DNA from: Tigheibacillus halophilus
Lineage (GTDB): Bacteria; Bacillota; Bacilli; Bacillales; Amphibacillaceae
Length of the DNA: 64,000 bases
Assembly (NCBI RefSeq): GCF_042683165.1
Contig: NZ_JBHUIZ010000014.1
Location: 186,001-250,000, forward strand
Direction of reading: 5' to 3'
Below are positions 24,795 to 32,965 of this stretch, piece by piece. Position numbers and translations under genes: made by a program. A model generated the notes under the pieces. It did no database searches, had not been told where the DNA came from, and was given only the letters and a program-made list of their open reading frames with translations. Each line of letters begins with the position of its first letter. Within the stretch, counting starts at the first letter, position 1.

Positions 24795-26003
24795 TTACAG
24801 CAAATCTTCAAATTCATCGCTGGTCACTTCTTTATTACTCTCAACTATGACAGTCTCTACATGATCCAGTGCTTCTTTAATCATTTCATTATAATCCAAT
24901 TTTTCTTCATAGTAACTGGCCCGGTCTCGTTTCGGTTTCGTTTTCGGTGCTTTTGGCACAAAGATAGTACAGCAATCTTCGTACGGCCGAATGGATATAT
25001 CATAGGTCGCAATTTGTTCCGAAATTCGGATGATTTCCCGTTTATCCATAGAAATGAGCGGCCGCAATATCGGATAATTGGTCACCTCATTGATCGCGTG
25101 CATACTTTCCATTGTTTGGCTAGCAACTTGACCGAGATTTTCTCCAGTGGTAATGGAAAGAATGTTATTCTCACGGCATATTGCTTCACTAATACGAAAC
25201 ATCGCCCTGCGCATGACTGTCATACTATATCCATTTGGTGTGTCTTGAAAAATCTTTTGCTGCAATTTCGTAAAAGGAACCATATGAATTTTGATGCGAT
25301 GTCCATAGGCTGTCAACTTTTCGGCCAGATCAATGACTTTCTGTTTAGCCCGTTCGCTTGTGAACGGTGGTGAATGAAAATGGACAGCCTCAATGTCCAC
25401 TCCCCTTTTCATCGTCAAAAATCCTGCAACAGGGCTGTCGATTCCACCTGACAGCATAAGCAAGGTTTTTCCGGCGGTGCCAACTGGCAGGCCGCCAGCC
25501 CCCTCCATTGCGCTGGAAGTGATATAAGTAGCTTCTGCTCTGATTTCAACCTTTACGGTCACGTCCGGCCGGTGTACATCCACTTTCACGTTTGAAGAAT
25601 TCGATAGTAAATGGCCACCGAGTATCTGATTCATTTCTTGAGAGTGAATAGGAAACCCCTTATGGATTCTTTTGACAGAAACCTTGAATGATCGAGGTGC
25701 TGCTGCCGACTGCAATGCATAAAGTGCCGCCTCTTTGATGGCAGCCAAGTCATTTTCAGTTTTGATTGCTAAACTTAAGCTATGAATACCGAAGACGGTT
25801 TTACAAATATCCATGATGGGATACGGATCCTCACCATGCAAAACAATGAACATCCGCCCTTGTGAACGCTGTACGGAAACCCGTGGAAATTGTTTCAGCT
25901 TGCGTCTAATATTTTGCTGCAATTGAACAAGAAATTTTTTTTGGTTTTTCCCTTTTAATGCCAATTCGCCATAACGAATTAAAATATGATCAAATTCCAT
26001 CAT
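24795..26003 (-). CDS. thiI: tRNA 4-thiouridine sulfurtransferase ThiI
   Basis: Adenylates and thiolates U8 of tRNA. 402 residues: ferredoxin-like domain (~1-60), THUMP domain (~60-165), then a PP-loop pyrophosphatase with LLMLSGGIDSPVAGFL (~182-197). It lacks a rhodanese extension, so sulfur must come directly from a cysteine desulfurase. The gene begins 3 nt after the stop of the desulfurase gene nifZ, matching the known ThiI-NifZ partnership. Confidence 0.97.
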   Translation of the reverse strand: MMEFDHILIRYGELALKGKNQKKFLVQLQQNIRRKLKQFPRVSVQRSQGRMFIVLHGEDPYPIMDICKTVFGIHSLSLAIKTENDLAAIKEAALYALQSAAAPRSFKVSVKRIHKGFPIHSQEMNQILGGHLLSNSSNVKVDVHRPDVTVKVEIRAEATYITSSAMEGAGGLPVGTAGKTLLMLSGGIDSPVAGFLTMKRGVDIEAVHFHSPPFTSERAKQKVIDLAEKLTAYGHRIKIHMVPFTKLQQKIFQDTPNGYSMTVMRRAMFRISEAICRENNILSITTGENLGQVASQTMESMHAINEVTNYPILRPLISMDKREIIRISEQIATYDISIRPYEDCCTIFVPKAPKTKPKRDRASYYEEKLDYNEMIKEALDHVETVIVESNKEVTSDEFEDLL

Positions 26004-26006
26004 TAT

Positions 26007-27152
26007 CTACCCCATTACTTCCGTTAAATATGACACTGCCTGCTGCAAATGTTTTAAAAGAGTGTCAATTTCTGCTTTTGTATTTTCATATGAAAGACTT
26101 ACCCGCATTGCCGACTTTGAACGCTCCCCATCAAAACCACAAGCTGATACAATACGGCTGTCATCCATATGTTTTGAAGAGCATGCCGATTTTGTTGAAA
26201 TAAAAATATCTTCTTCACCAAGCGTATGAATTACAACTTCCGGTTTCAATCCGGGAATGGAAAAATTGACAATATGCGGTGCGCCTATCGGTGGCTCAGG
26301 AGAATTGATAAAAACTTTATCTATCGACTTCAGCCCTTTACGTAAATATTGCCCTACTTCTTGTAAAGCGGGCAAAGCTCTTTGTTCCCGTGTTTTAATC
26401 AGTCGCATTGCCTTGACCATGGATACTATTCCGGCAAGGTTTTCTGTTCCTGGCCTTTTGGCATTTTCCTGTCCACCGCCATCCAATAATGGCGCAATCC
26501 GTTTCGATTTATTCATATACACAATGCCATTTCCTCTCAAACCGTGTATCTTATGTGCTGAGATTGTGGCGAAATCGATTTTACAAGCCTTTAAATTCAG
26601 CGGTATTTTGCCAAAACCTTGCACATTATCCACATGAAAAAGCAATTTAGGATATCTATTGGCCATCTCGCCGATGGATTGGATCGGCTGTATGGAACCA
26701 ATCTCATTATTCACATGCATGATGCTGATTAAAATCGTATCCTCACGAATTGATTTCTCCACATCTTCAACCGCAACGCAACCGTTTTTGTTTACCGGAA
26801 CATAGGTGATGTCATACCCTTCCTTTTCAAGGCTTTTGCATGCATCATACACAGATGGATGTTCAATTTCACTCGTTATGATGTGTTTGCCGCGATTTCG
26901 GTGCTGGTGTGCAATACCTTTAATTGCCATATTGTTTCCTTCTGTTCCTCCGGAAGTGAAAATAACTTCCTCAGCATCCACTTCCAATAGCCGTGCTGCT
27001 TGCGTTCTTGCCTTGTAGAGTAATTTCTCCGATTCGCCCCCAAACTGATGAATCGAAGACGGGTTAGCATAAAAACGCTCTGAGACTTGCATAAAACTGT
27101 TCAAAACTGCCTTATCAGGTTTTGTTGTAGCACTGTTGTCCAAATAAATCAT
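26007..27152 (-). CDS. nifZ: Cysteine desulfurase NifZ (IscS-like), ThiI partner
   Basis: PLP enzyme that takes sulfur from cysteine as persulfide. 381 residues. MIYLDNSATTKP start, TSGGTEGNN (~70), HVDNVQGFGK, PLP lysine in TISAHKIHGLRG (~200), and the catalytic-loop Cys in STKSACSSK (~322). Short loop and gene pairing make it the dedicated sulfur donor for 4-thiouridine. AGAGGAG precedes ATG 27152. Confidence 0.95.
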   Translation of the reverse strand: MIYLDNSATTKPDKAVLNSFMQVSERFYANPSSIHQFGGESEKLLYKARTQAARLLEVDAEEVIFTSGGTEGNNMAIKGIAHQHRNRGKHIITSEIEHPSVYDACKSLEKEGYDITYVPVNKNGCVAVEDVEKSIREDTILISIMHVNNEIGSIQPIQSIGEMANRYPKLLFHVDNVQGFGKIPLNLKACKIDFATISAHKIHGLRGNGIVYMNKSKRIAPLLDGGGQENAKRPGTENLAGIVSMVKAMRLIKTREQRALPALQEVGQYLRKGLKSIDKVFINSPEPPIGAPHIVNFSIPGLKPEVVIHTLGEEDIFISTKSACSSKHMDDSRIVSACGFDGERSKSAMRVSLSYENTKAEIDTLLKHLQQAVSYLTEVMG

Positions 27153-27182
27153 CTTGCTGATACTCCTCTTTCAAAGAATGGA

Positions 27183-27237
27183 TAAAAACAATACAAGGCT
27201 GGCCGCAAAAGATCCGTTCTTCTGCAAGACAGCCTTT
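27183..27237 (-). terminator. Terminator of ezrA
   Basis: AAGGCTG (27195-27201) pairs with CAGCCTT (27230-27236) with an inner GCAGAAGA/TCTTTTGC helix; minus-strand tail TGTATTGTTTTTATC. Confidence 0.75.
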
Positions 27238-27279
27238 TAAATATATTGCAAAAGTCATCGGTCATATAACTTTTGCCCT

Positions 27280-28971
27280 TCAAGCATTCATTTCCTGATA
27301 TTGTTCGATTTTTTTCAATGCACCTGGCTCGATTTCTTCAACTGCTCGCGCTGCCTTTTCCAAAGCAAGTTCGTACTCGTAGGAACGGAATAATCGCTCC
27401 GATTCCTTCAATTCGCTTGCTAACTGCGGATACCTGCTTCTATAGCGGTTAGCGTACTGAATGACCCGTTCCGTGTAATACGCCTGATCAAGTATCATGT
27501 CTGTCTGTTCAACCAAATGATCATTAGCTTTTTTTGCCTGTTCCAATGCAGCCTGGACTTGAGCCATATCTAGCGGCTGTCGTTCCAATGCTTGCAAAAC
27601 CTGGTCTACCTGCTGTGTTGATTTTTCAATCGAGCTGTAAATAAAACCGGGGACACCAGGAATATTACTTTTTTTCAACCTGCGATATGTCACATGAATT
27701 TGCTCTCGGAGCTGTGAAAGCTGCTCTCTTGCTTTCATTTCATCTCCACGAATATTTTCCATATGTTTTTTAAAATCATTATGTTTTTCCTTGATTGCTT
27801 TCAACTGGGAAAAACCACTTTCTATTTGCTCCCTGATCTCCAAATTGGAAGAATTATTTTCTTCCAGTTGATTTGAAATCATTTCATATTGTTTTTGCAG
27901 TCGATTGATTTGTTTATCCAGTTCCCGGTACTTTTCCATATCTCCATCAGAAATATAGTACGCCCTGGCCAGCAGTTCCACTTCACTTTTTGTCTCGGCA
28001 AACGCCGCGGCAGTTTCTTCAAGAGATGATTCGTATCCAGGTAGGTTAGCAGTGACATAACCTTTTGCAACTGCTTCGTCTTCAAGCGCCTGATATATTT
28101 CCTTCAGACGTTCATCAAGCTCTGGGATAAACTTTTGGGACGCTGTAATTTCCCCGTTATCCAACTCTCCAATCAAGTGGTCTAATTTCTTTTCAAACTC
28201 TTTCATTTCCTCTTCAAAACCAAGATGTTCTATAACAAAACCTTCATTTTTCATTTCTTTCAAGCCGTTTTTCAGTTCTGAAAGCTGGCTCGGTAAATCA
28301 TGCTTGCAGGCGCGGTATATTTCTGGAAAAACATCTACTACCTCTTGCAGAGCTTCCAGATCGTTTTTCAGTTCCTCCATCAAGTCTTTCGCTTCCATAT
28401 AGTTGCCATCTCCAGCCAGCCCGTTGTACATATCGAGCTGTTTGTCCAGCTGTTTCAACCTTTGCTCGAACACAGATTCAGCTTTGCCGTATTGGTAACG
28501 ATTTTGAGACAGTTTCTTTTTTAATGCATGGATGCCAGGCGCTGCTTGCTCAGCGTCTTCGCGGCTGCTCTTTTCCGTTTCCATCAATTGTTCCAGTTCA
28601 TTTAATATGTTTTCAATTTCCTTTTCTATGGAGGAAAGCCGTTCATCTGTATTCCTTAAAACTTTTTTCGCTTTGGAGAACCGATAACGGTCGGCTGCTT
28701 CCTCTGCCTCCAAAAGATTTTCCTCGATGTCGGCCATTTTCTTTGTAATGATATTTTCCCACTGCTGTTTCCAATCTTCAAATTTATCCTGGGTTTCGCC
28801 CGATAAATTCAACTTTTTGATGCGAGAAATTTCCGCAGCGACATTCCGATTCATGATGTCCAGCTTCCACTCATCCTGTCTGTCCACTTCGTCATAAATT
28901 TTCTTTCTCAAAATAAGGCCGATAATAAGTAATGTAATAATAAGAAGAATGGCGCCGACTATGTATCCCAT
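27280..28971 (-). CDS. ezrA: Septation ring formation regulator EzrA
   Basis: Membrane-anchored spectrin-like protein that prevents FtsZ rings at the poles and links division to cell-wall synthesis. 563 residues: a single N-terminal membrane helix (GYIVGAILLIITLLIIGLIL), then coiled-coil repeats over nearly the whole length, and near the C-terminus VIQYANRYRSRYP, the conserved patch needed for mid-cell localisation. GGGAGG lies 9 nt before ATG. Its refZ neighbour is also an FtsZ regulator. Confidence 0.96.
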   Translation of the reverse strand: MGYIVGAILLIITLLIIGLILRKKIYDEVDRQDEWKLDIMNRNVAAEISRIKKLNLSGETQDKFEDWKQQWENIITKKMADIEENLLEAEEAADRYRFSKAKKVLRNTDERLSSIEKEIENILNELEQLMETEKSSREDAEQAAPGIHALKKKLSQNRYQYGKAESVFEQRLKQLDKQLDMYNGLAGDGNYMEAKDLMEELKNDLEALQEVVDVFPEIYRACKHDLPSQLSELKNGLKEMKNEGFVIEHLGFEEEMKEFEKKLDHLIGELDNGEITASQKFIPELDERLKEIYQALEDEAVAKGYVTANLPGYESSLEETAAAFAETKSEVELLARAYYISDGDMEKYRELDKQINRLQKQYEMISNQLEENNSSNLEIREQIESGFSQLKAIKEKHNDFKKHMENIRGDEMKAREQLSQLREQIHVTYRRLKKSNIPGVPGFIYSSIEKSTQQVDQVLQALERQPLDMAQVQAALEQAKKANDHLVEQTDMILDQAYYTERVIQYANRYRSRYPQLASELKESERLFRSYEYELALEKAARAVEEIEPGALKKIEQYQEMNA

Positions 28972-29251
28972 ACGATGAAGCCTCCCGATCCAATTTCCAC
29001 TTTCTTTTTATAACTAGTTTATTTATTCTTGCATTTTCTTTGCATCTCATTTAAAAGTATACTATTTATATTACCATGTTTTTAAGCATTTTGCGCTATA
29101 TTCCAACAGAATAATTCATTTCCTGACATTTTTTTAAAGCATCCATTAAAATATCAGGCAAAAAATGGCCTTTTCGTTCTTTATGATGAGAATGGCAGTC
29201 AGCAATACCGCTTGCCAACGGTCTTTTTTATGACAAAACGATGCTGCCTCC

Positions 29252-29866
29252 TCATTTGACAGTCAACTCCCTTACACTAAAATCAAGCCATTCATTTATC
29301 ACTTCCGTATAATGTCTCACGAAATTTTCAGTAGAATAAGATCCGATCATTTGATTCTGGGTTTCACTGTGAAACATAAAAGGAGTCATTAGCATCCCTT
29401 TTAGCTGCATGAAAAGAAAATGCCTTTTATTGACATGATATTTACCCTGCATCGCTTCAAGAAATGTTTCAGAAAGCAAATGATTTTCCTTTGCAAGATA
29501 TGTTACAACAATTTCCCTGACAAATATCGAATCAAACGATAATTCGCGGTGGATGAAATAAGAAAATTGATGGTTTTGGTATTTATATTGTATAATAGCG
29601 AAAATAAGCTCCTTCAGCTTGTCCAACGCCGACAAGGCTTCATTCTTCCGCAGTGTTTTTTCAATCTCAACGAAATATGCCTCATAGTAATGTGTAATGG
29701 CATATTCCAGCAAACCCTGCTTTCCTTTAAAATGATAGCTAATTGCAGAAACGTTGACAGAAGCTTTATCAGCAATGTCCCTTACGGACGTGCCGCTGAA
29801 CCCTTTTTGGAAAAACAACGCACTTGCCGCGTGCATAATTTTTTCTTTTGTTGTATTATTTTGCAT
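29252..29866 (-). CDS. refZ: TetR-family FtsZ-ring regulator RefZ
   Basis: DNA-binding protein that in sporulating B. subtilis influences Z-ring position near the chromosome pole. 204 residues from ATG 29866 (AAGGAG 11 nt upstream). TetR helix-turn-helix at the N-terminus: KIMHAASALFFQKGFSGTSVR, then IADKASVNVSAISYHFKGKQGLLE split across helices 2-4 (about 10-55); the remaining helical domain differs from drug-binding TetR members. Identification relies on length, sequence style and the ezrA/ytsP neighbourhood. Confidence 0.85.
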   Translation of the reverse strand: MQNNTTKEKIMHAASALFFQKGFSGTSVRDIADKASVNVSAISYHFKGKQGLLEYAITHYYEAYFVEIEKTLRKNEALSALDKLKELIFAIIQYKYQNHQFSYFIHRELSFDSIFVREIVVTYLAKENHLLSETFLEAMQGKYHVNKRHFLFMQLKGMLMTPFMFHSETQNQMIGSYSTENFVRHYTEVINEWLDFSVRELTVK

Positions 29867-30174
29867 GAATCGCACAACTCCTTGTAGGTACTTTTCATGA
29901 AGCTCTTGCAAAGAAAAAAAGGTTATTCGAAATCATGCAGAGCTTGCTATATCGGTTTTCTGCTTGGCTAAATACTTACCAATACGTACTTATATGACAA
30001 ATACGACATGGAAGCGTAAAAGTCCTGCATTTTTTTGTCGACAATTTCTTACAACAAAAACGAATATGATTTTTTTCGACAAGCTGCGTTTAATCGAAAC
30101 GATAATCTGTTGAACGTATGTGATTATAGTCCAATCCAACTCTGCCAGCAACCAAAAAGAAAGGTCGTGATCGA
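29867..30174. other. Divergent intergenic region refZ/ytsP
   Basis: Must contain promoters for both divergent genes. A small palindrome TTGTCGACAA occurs near 30036-30046, and TATAGT at 30123 may be the ytsP -10. No confident hexamer pair and no ORF. Confidence 0.35.
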
Positions 30175-30663
30175 ATGTTTGAAAAATTAGCTTACACAAA
30201 AGAGAAAACACAAAATTATGAGCTTGTGCTGAAACAGCTAAAAGCCATCACAGAAGATGAGAAAGATCCAGTTGCCAATTTAGCCAATGCATCTGCATTG
30301 TTGTTTCAATTTCTGCACGATGTGAACTGGGTTGGCTTCTATATTTGGAAAGAAACAGAAAACGAGTTAGTTCTTGGCCCTTTTCAAGGTCTCCCTGCTT
30401 GTGTTCGTATCGGTTATGGGAAAGGTGTATGCGGTACAGCTGTCGCAGAGCGTAAAACACTTCGTGTAGCGGATGTAGAAAAGTTCCCGAATCACATTTA
30501 TTGTGATGGGGCAAGCAAATCAGAAATCGTCATTCCGTTGATTGTTGACGATAAATTATTCGGCGTACTAGATATCGACAGTCCGGAAACTGATCGCTTC
30601 GATGAAAAGGATCAGGAATATTTGGAGAAGTATGCAGAAATTCTCGAAGATATACTGAACTAA
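30175..30663 (+). CDS. ytsP: Free methionine-(R)-sulfoxide reductase, GAF domain
   Basis: Single GAF domain enzyme (fRMsr) that reduces free methionine-R-sulfoxide. 162 residues. The three active-site cysteines are seen in LPACVRIGYGKGVCGTAV (two, about 84 and 94) and NHIYCDGASKSEIVIP (about 118), the arrangement of this family. DWVGFY-type core present as VNWVGFYIWK. Ends before a good terminator; monocistronic. Confidence 0.93.
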   Translation: MFEKLAYTKEKTQNYELVLKQLKAITEDEKDPVANLANASALLFQFLHDVNWVGFYIWKETENELVLGPFQGLPACVRIGYGKGVCGTAVAERKTLRVADVEKFPNHIYCDGASKSEIVIPLIVDDKLFGVLDIDSPETDRFDEKDQEYLEKYAEILEDILN

Positions 30664-30695
30664 AAATCTTAACTTTATTTACCCGAAACATTCAG

Positions 30696-30736
30696 ATGCA
30701 CTCTTTGTCTGACACATTGAGTGCATGTTTGTTTTG
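30696..30736 (+). terminator. Terminator of ytsP
   Basis: ATGCACTC (30696-30703) and GAGTGCAT (30719-30726), then GTTTGTTTTG. Confidence 0.75.
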
Positions 30737-30757
30737 TATGAACCACGTTATTCCTGC

Positions 30758-31516
30758 TTATCCATAAAAGGTAAAAAAATACCAGTTTAAGATTTCATTT
30801 CCATAAAAATAGCTGACAAGGCTCCCTGATATAATATAAGGCCCGAAAGGAACAGGCTGTTTCCGTTGCACCACCTTCAGCATAATCAACGCTATTCCAA
30901 AAACAGCTCCAATCACACAGGACAGAAAAAAAGCAAACAAAACCAATTTCGTCCCTAGTACAATCCCTATAACACCAAACAGCTTCATATCTCCGGCTCC
31001 CATACCACCCCCACTGAGGAAGATGATCATAAAAACAATCCCCGCACCCAAGAGCGCACCGCCCATAGCGGTCCACCATGTCTCGAGCGGCTGCATGCTG
31101 CGCAATAAAATAAATATAGGCAAAAAAAATAACAGAACTTTATTCTCAATAACCATATACTTGAGATCTGAAACAAAAATAATCATGAGCATAGAGATGA
31201 AAAATAATGCCACTGCCAATTCCATTTGCCATCCGATGATCAGGAAGCTATACATAAATAAAAAGCCTGTCAATAGCTCGGTGGCAGGATAAATCGAGGA
31301 AATTTTACTGTTACAATGTCTGCAAGTTCCCTTTTGCAGCAAAAAAGAAATGACTGGAATAAGCTCATACCAAGAGAGATCGCTGTTACAATCCGGACAA
31401 TATGACCGGCCCTTTATATAATTTTCTTTTTTGGGAGAACGCAACCCAACAACATTGAAAAAAGATCCGACTATCAAACCAACTAAAAAGAAAAAAATTG
31501 GAACCGTCATTTCCAT
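30758..31516 (-). CDS. comC: Type IV prepilin/pseudopilin leader peptidase (ComC/PilD family)
   Basis: Polytopic aspartyl protease that cleaves and methylates prepilins of the competence pilus. 252 residues. N-terminal GSFFNVVGLRSP, a cytoplasmic loop with paired CPDC and CRHC cysteines (zinc site), then about seven membrane helices; catalytic Asp residues in VSDLKYMVIENK and GGMGAGDMKLFG. PFGPYI near the end is typical. ATG overlaps the preceding small ORF, implying coupling. In B. subtilis comC sits by folC, so this location differs. Confidence 0.92.
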   Translation of the reverse strand: MEMTVPIFFFLVGLIVGSFFNVVGLRSPKKENYIKGRSYCPDCNSDLSWYELIPVISFLLQKGTCRHCNSKISSIYPATELLTGFLFMYSFLIIGWQMELAVALFFISMLMIIFVSDLKYMVIENKVLLFFLPIFILLRSMQPLETWWTAMGGALLGAGIVFMIIFLSGGGMGAGDMKLFGVIGIVLGTKLVLFAFFLSCVIGAVFGIALIMLKVVQRKQPVPFGPYIISGSLVSYFYGNEILNWYFFTFYG

Positions 31517-31761
31517 GAGATAACCCCTTTTCGTTTCAGTATTGGCATGCTTTCACAACATTTGACCTCCTCATCTGCATTATATCGTACATAGGTATAT
31601 TTTCCTATATGTGTACCATAAGTAATAGAAAAATTGTTTTTATTAGCATCATCCGCCGGATTATTGCCAAGGTAAATAGCGCAATAAGCTTGTTTTTCCC
31701 GTTTCTTCTCAACACTGATGTACGTTGCGATCACCTTTTTCGATTGAATTGCAAATAACAT
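31507..31761 (-). CDS. Small ORF overlapping the prepilin peptidase start, unknown
   Basis: 84 residues, soluble, with VIATYISVEKKREKQAYCAI and a Cys pair in EEVKCCESMP; not recognised. It overlaps the peptidase gene by 10 nt, which argues for translational coupling and a real gene. Against it, no ribosome-binding site is visible before ATG 31761, and the start lies inside a perfect palindrome. Could be a competence-linked small protein or a chance frame. Confidence 0.5.
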   Translation of the reverse strand: MLFAIQSKKVIATYISVEKKREKQAYCAIYLGNNPADDANKNNFSITYGTHIGKYTYVRYNADEEVKCCESMPILKRKGVISWK

Positions 31762-31767
31762 TTGCAA
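31749..31767. repeat. Perfect palindrome at the start of the small ORF
   Basis: TTGCAAAT AAC ATTTGCAA, 8-bp arms, covering the start codon of the ORF before the prepilin peptidase. Could be an operator or could hide the start in a hairpin. Confidence 0.55.
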
Positions 31768-31852
31768 GATTTATCATGAAGAATCACAAAACAGTGCTGC
31801 CCTGCCCCAATTTCCGTGAGAATGCCGAAAAAATAAAAGATCTAAATTTTTA

Positions 31853-31881
31853 TTGACTTCGTGTCCAACAGCTTATATACT
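31853..31881 (+). promoter_or_regulatory. Sigma-A promoter of rpsD
   Basis: TTGACT (31853-31858), 17 bp, TATACT (31876-31881). Confidence 0.85.
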
Positions 31882-31889
31882 ATAGATTG

Positions 31890-32074
31890 TGTAAAATAAT
31901 ATAGTAGCCTTAGTGAGTCTGCATTTGTTAGTATTTTGTTCCTCATTATCTTGAGGTGTATCGTGTAACCCTCAGCTGCTGGGGCGATGGTACATGAAAA
32001 CATAATACCCAAATGAATGGAATCACGGTCTTCATTTTATTTTATGCAAATAAAATAAAAGGAGGAAATGTCCC
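31890..32074 (+). promoter_or_regulatory. S4-binding leader of rpsD mRNA
   Basis: About 185 nt of untranslated leader before a single ribosomal protein gene. It contains CTCATTATCTTGAGG and CCCTCAGCTGCTGGGGCGAT stems followed by ACATGAAAACATAATACCC, the compact multi-helix layout of the Firmicutes S4 autoregulatory leader, which mimics the 16S rRNA S4 site. Exact helices not computed. Confidence 0.7.
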
Positions 32075-32677
32075 ATGGCACGTTTCACAGGATCCGTATG
32101 GAAAAAATCCCGTCGTCTTGGCATTTCACTAACAGGAACCGGCAAAGAGCTGGATAAACGCCCTTATGCTCCAGGGCAACATGGAGCTAATCAACGCAGA
32201 AAGCTTTCCGAATATGGTTTGCAGCTGCAAGAGAAACAGAAACTTCGTTTTATGTATGGTTTGAACGAGCGTCAATTCCACAACCTGTTCAATAAAGCTG
32301 GTAAAATGAAAGGTGTCCACGGCGAGAATTTCATGATTCTTCTAGAATCACGTCTGGATAACTTGGTTTTCCGCCTTGGCCTTGCCCGCACACGCAGACA
32401 AGCTCGCCAATTGGTAAACCATGGCCATATCACAGTTGATGGCAAACGCGTTGACATCCCTTCATTCAGTGTAAAACCTGGTCAAGTGATTGGACTTCGC
32501 GAAAAAGCAAAAGGATTGGACATCATTAAAGAAGCTATCGAAGTGAACAGCTTTGTACCTGATTACCTGACTTTTGATAAAAACAGCTTGGAAGGTACAT
32601 TCAACAGACTGCCAGAACGCAGTGAATTGCCTGCTGAAATTAACGAATCTCTTATCGTCGAGTTCTACTCACGTTAA
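32075..32677 (+). CDS. rpsD: 30S ribosomal protein S4
   Basis: Primary 16S rRNA-binding protein that starts 30S assembly and represses its own translation. 200 residues, beginning MARFTGSVWKKSRRLGISLT; includes the S4 RNA-binding domain RLDNLVFRLGLARTRRQARQ with VNHGHITVDGKRVDIPS. It lacks the N-terminal zinc-cysteine cluster, i.e. the C-minus S4 form. AAAGGAGGAAAT precedes the ATG. Confidence 0.99.
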   Translation: MARFTGSVWKKSRRLGISLTGTGKELDKRPYAPGQHGANQRRKLSEYGLQLQEKQKLRFMYGLNERQFHNLFNKAGKMKGVHGENFMILLESRLDNLVFRLGLARTRRQARQLVNHGHITVDGKRVDIPSFSVKPGQVIGLREKAKGLDIIKEAIEVNSFVPDYLTFDKNSLEGTFNRLPERSELPAEINESLIVEFYSR

Positions 32678-32689
32678 TAGAAAAAGCAA

Positions 32690-32724
32690 AAAACACAAAA
32701 GCTTCTCAGCTTTTGTGTTTTTTT
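32690..32724 (+). terminator. Terminator of rpsD
   Basis: AAACACAAAAGC (32691-32702), loop TTCTCA, GCTTTTGTGTTT (32709-32720) and TTTT. Confidence 0.9.
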
Positions 32725-32892
32725 GTCTACACTTTTAAAAAAGCTATACATTTTATGATCGTTGAAACAGCTCCCCCACTGTTCAGCCTCCTGCGTGATT
32801 CTTCGCTCGATGGACAGTACCCGTGTTATACAACTTATTGCAGGCAGCTGCGAAAACGATACGAACTATCCAGCCACCATATATTCAATAAC

Positions 32893-32938
32893 CAGAAAAA
32901 TAGCCTCAGCTTGGTTCACTTCCAGGCTGAGGCTAAAA
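32893..32938 (-). terminator. Terminator of the peptide transporter gene
   Basis: AGCCTCAGC (32902-32910) and GCTGAGGCT (32926-32934) with TATTTTTC on the minus strand. The 170 bp between this and the rpsD terminator hold no feature I can see. Confidence 0.85.
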
Positions 32939-32965
32939 TATCGTTGTTTCAGTGATATCCATTAT

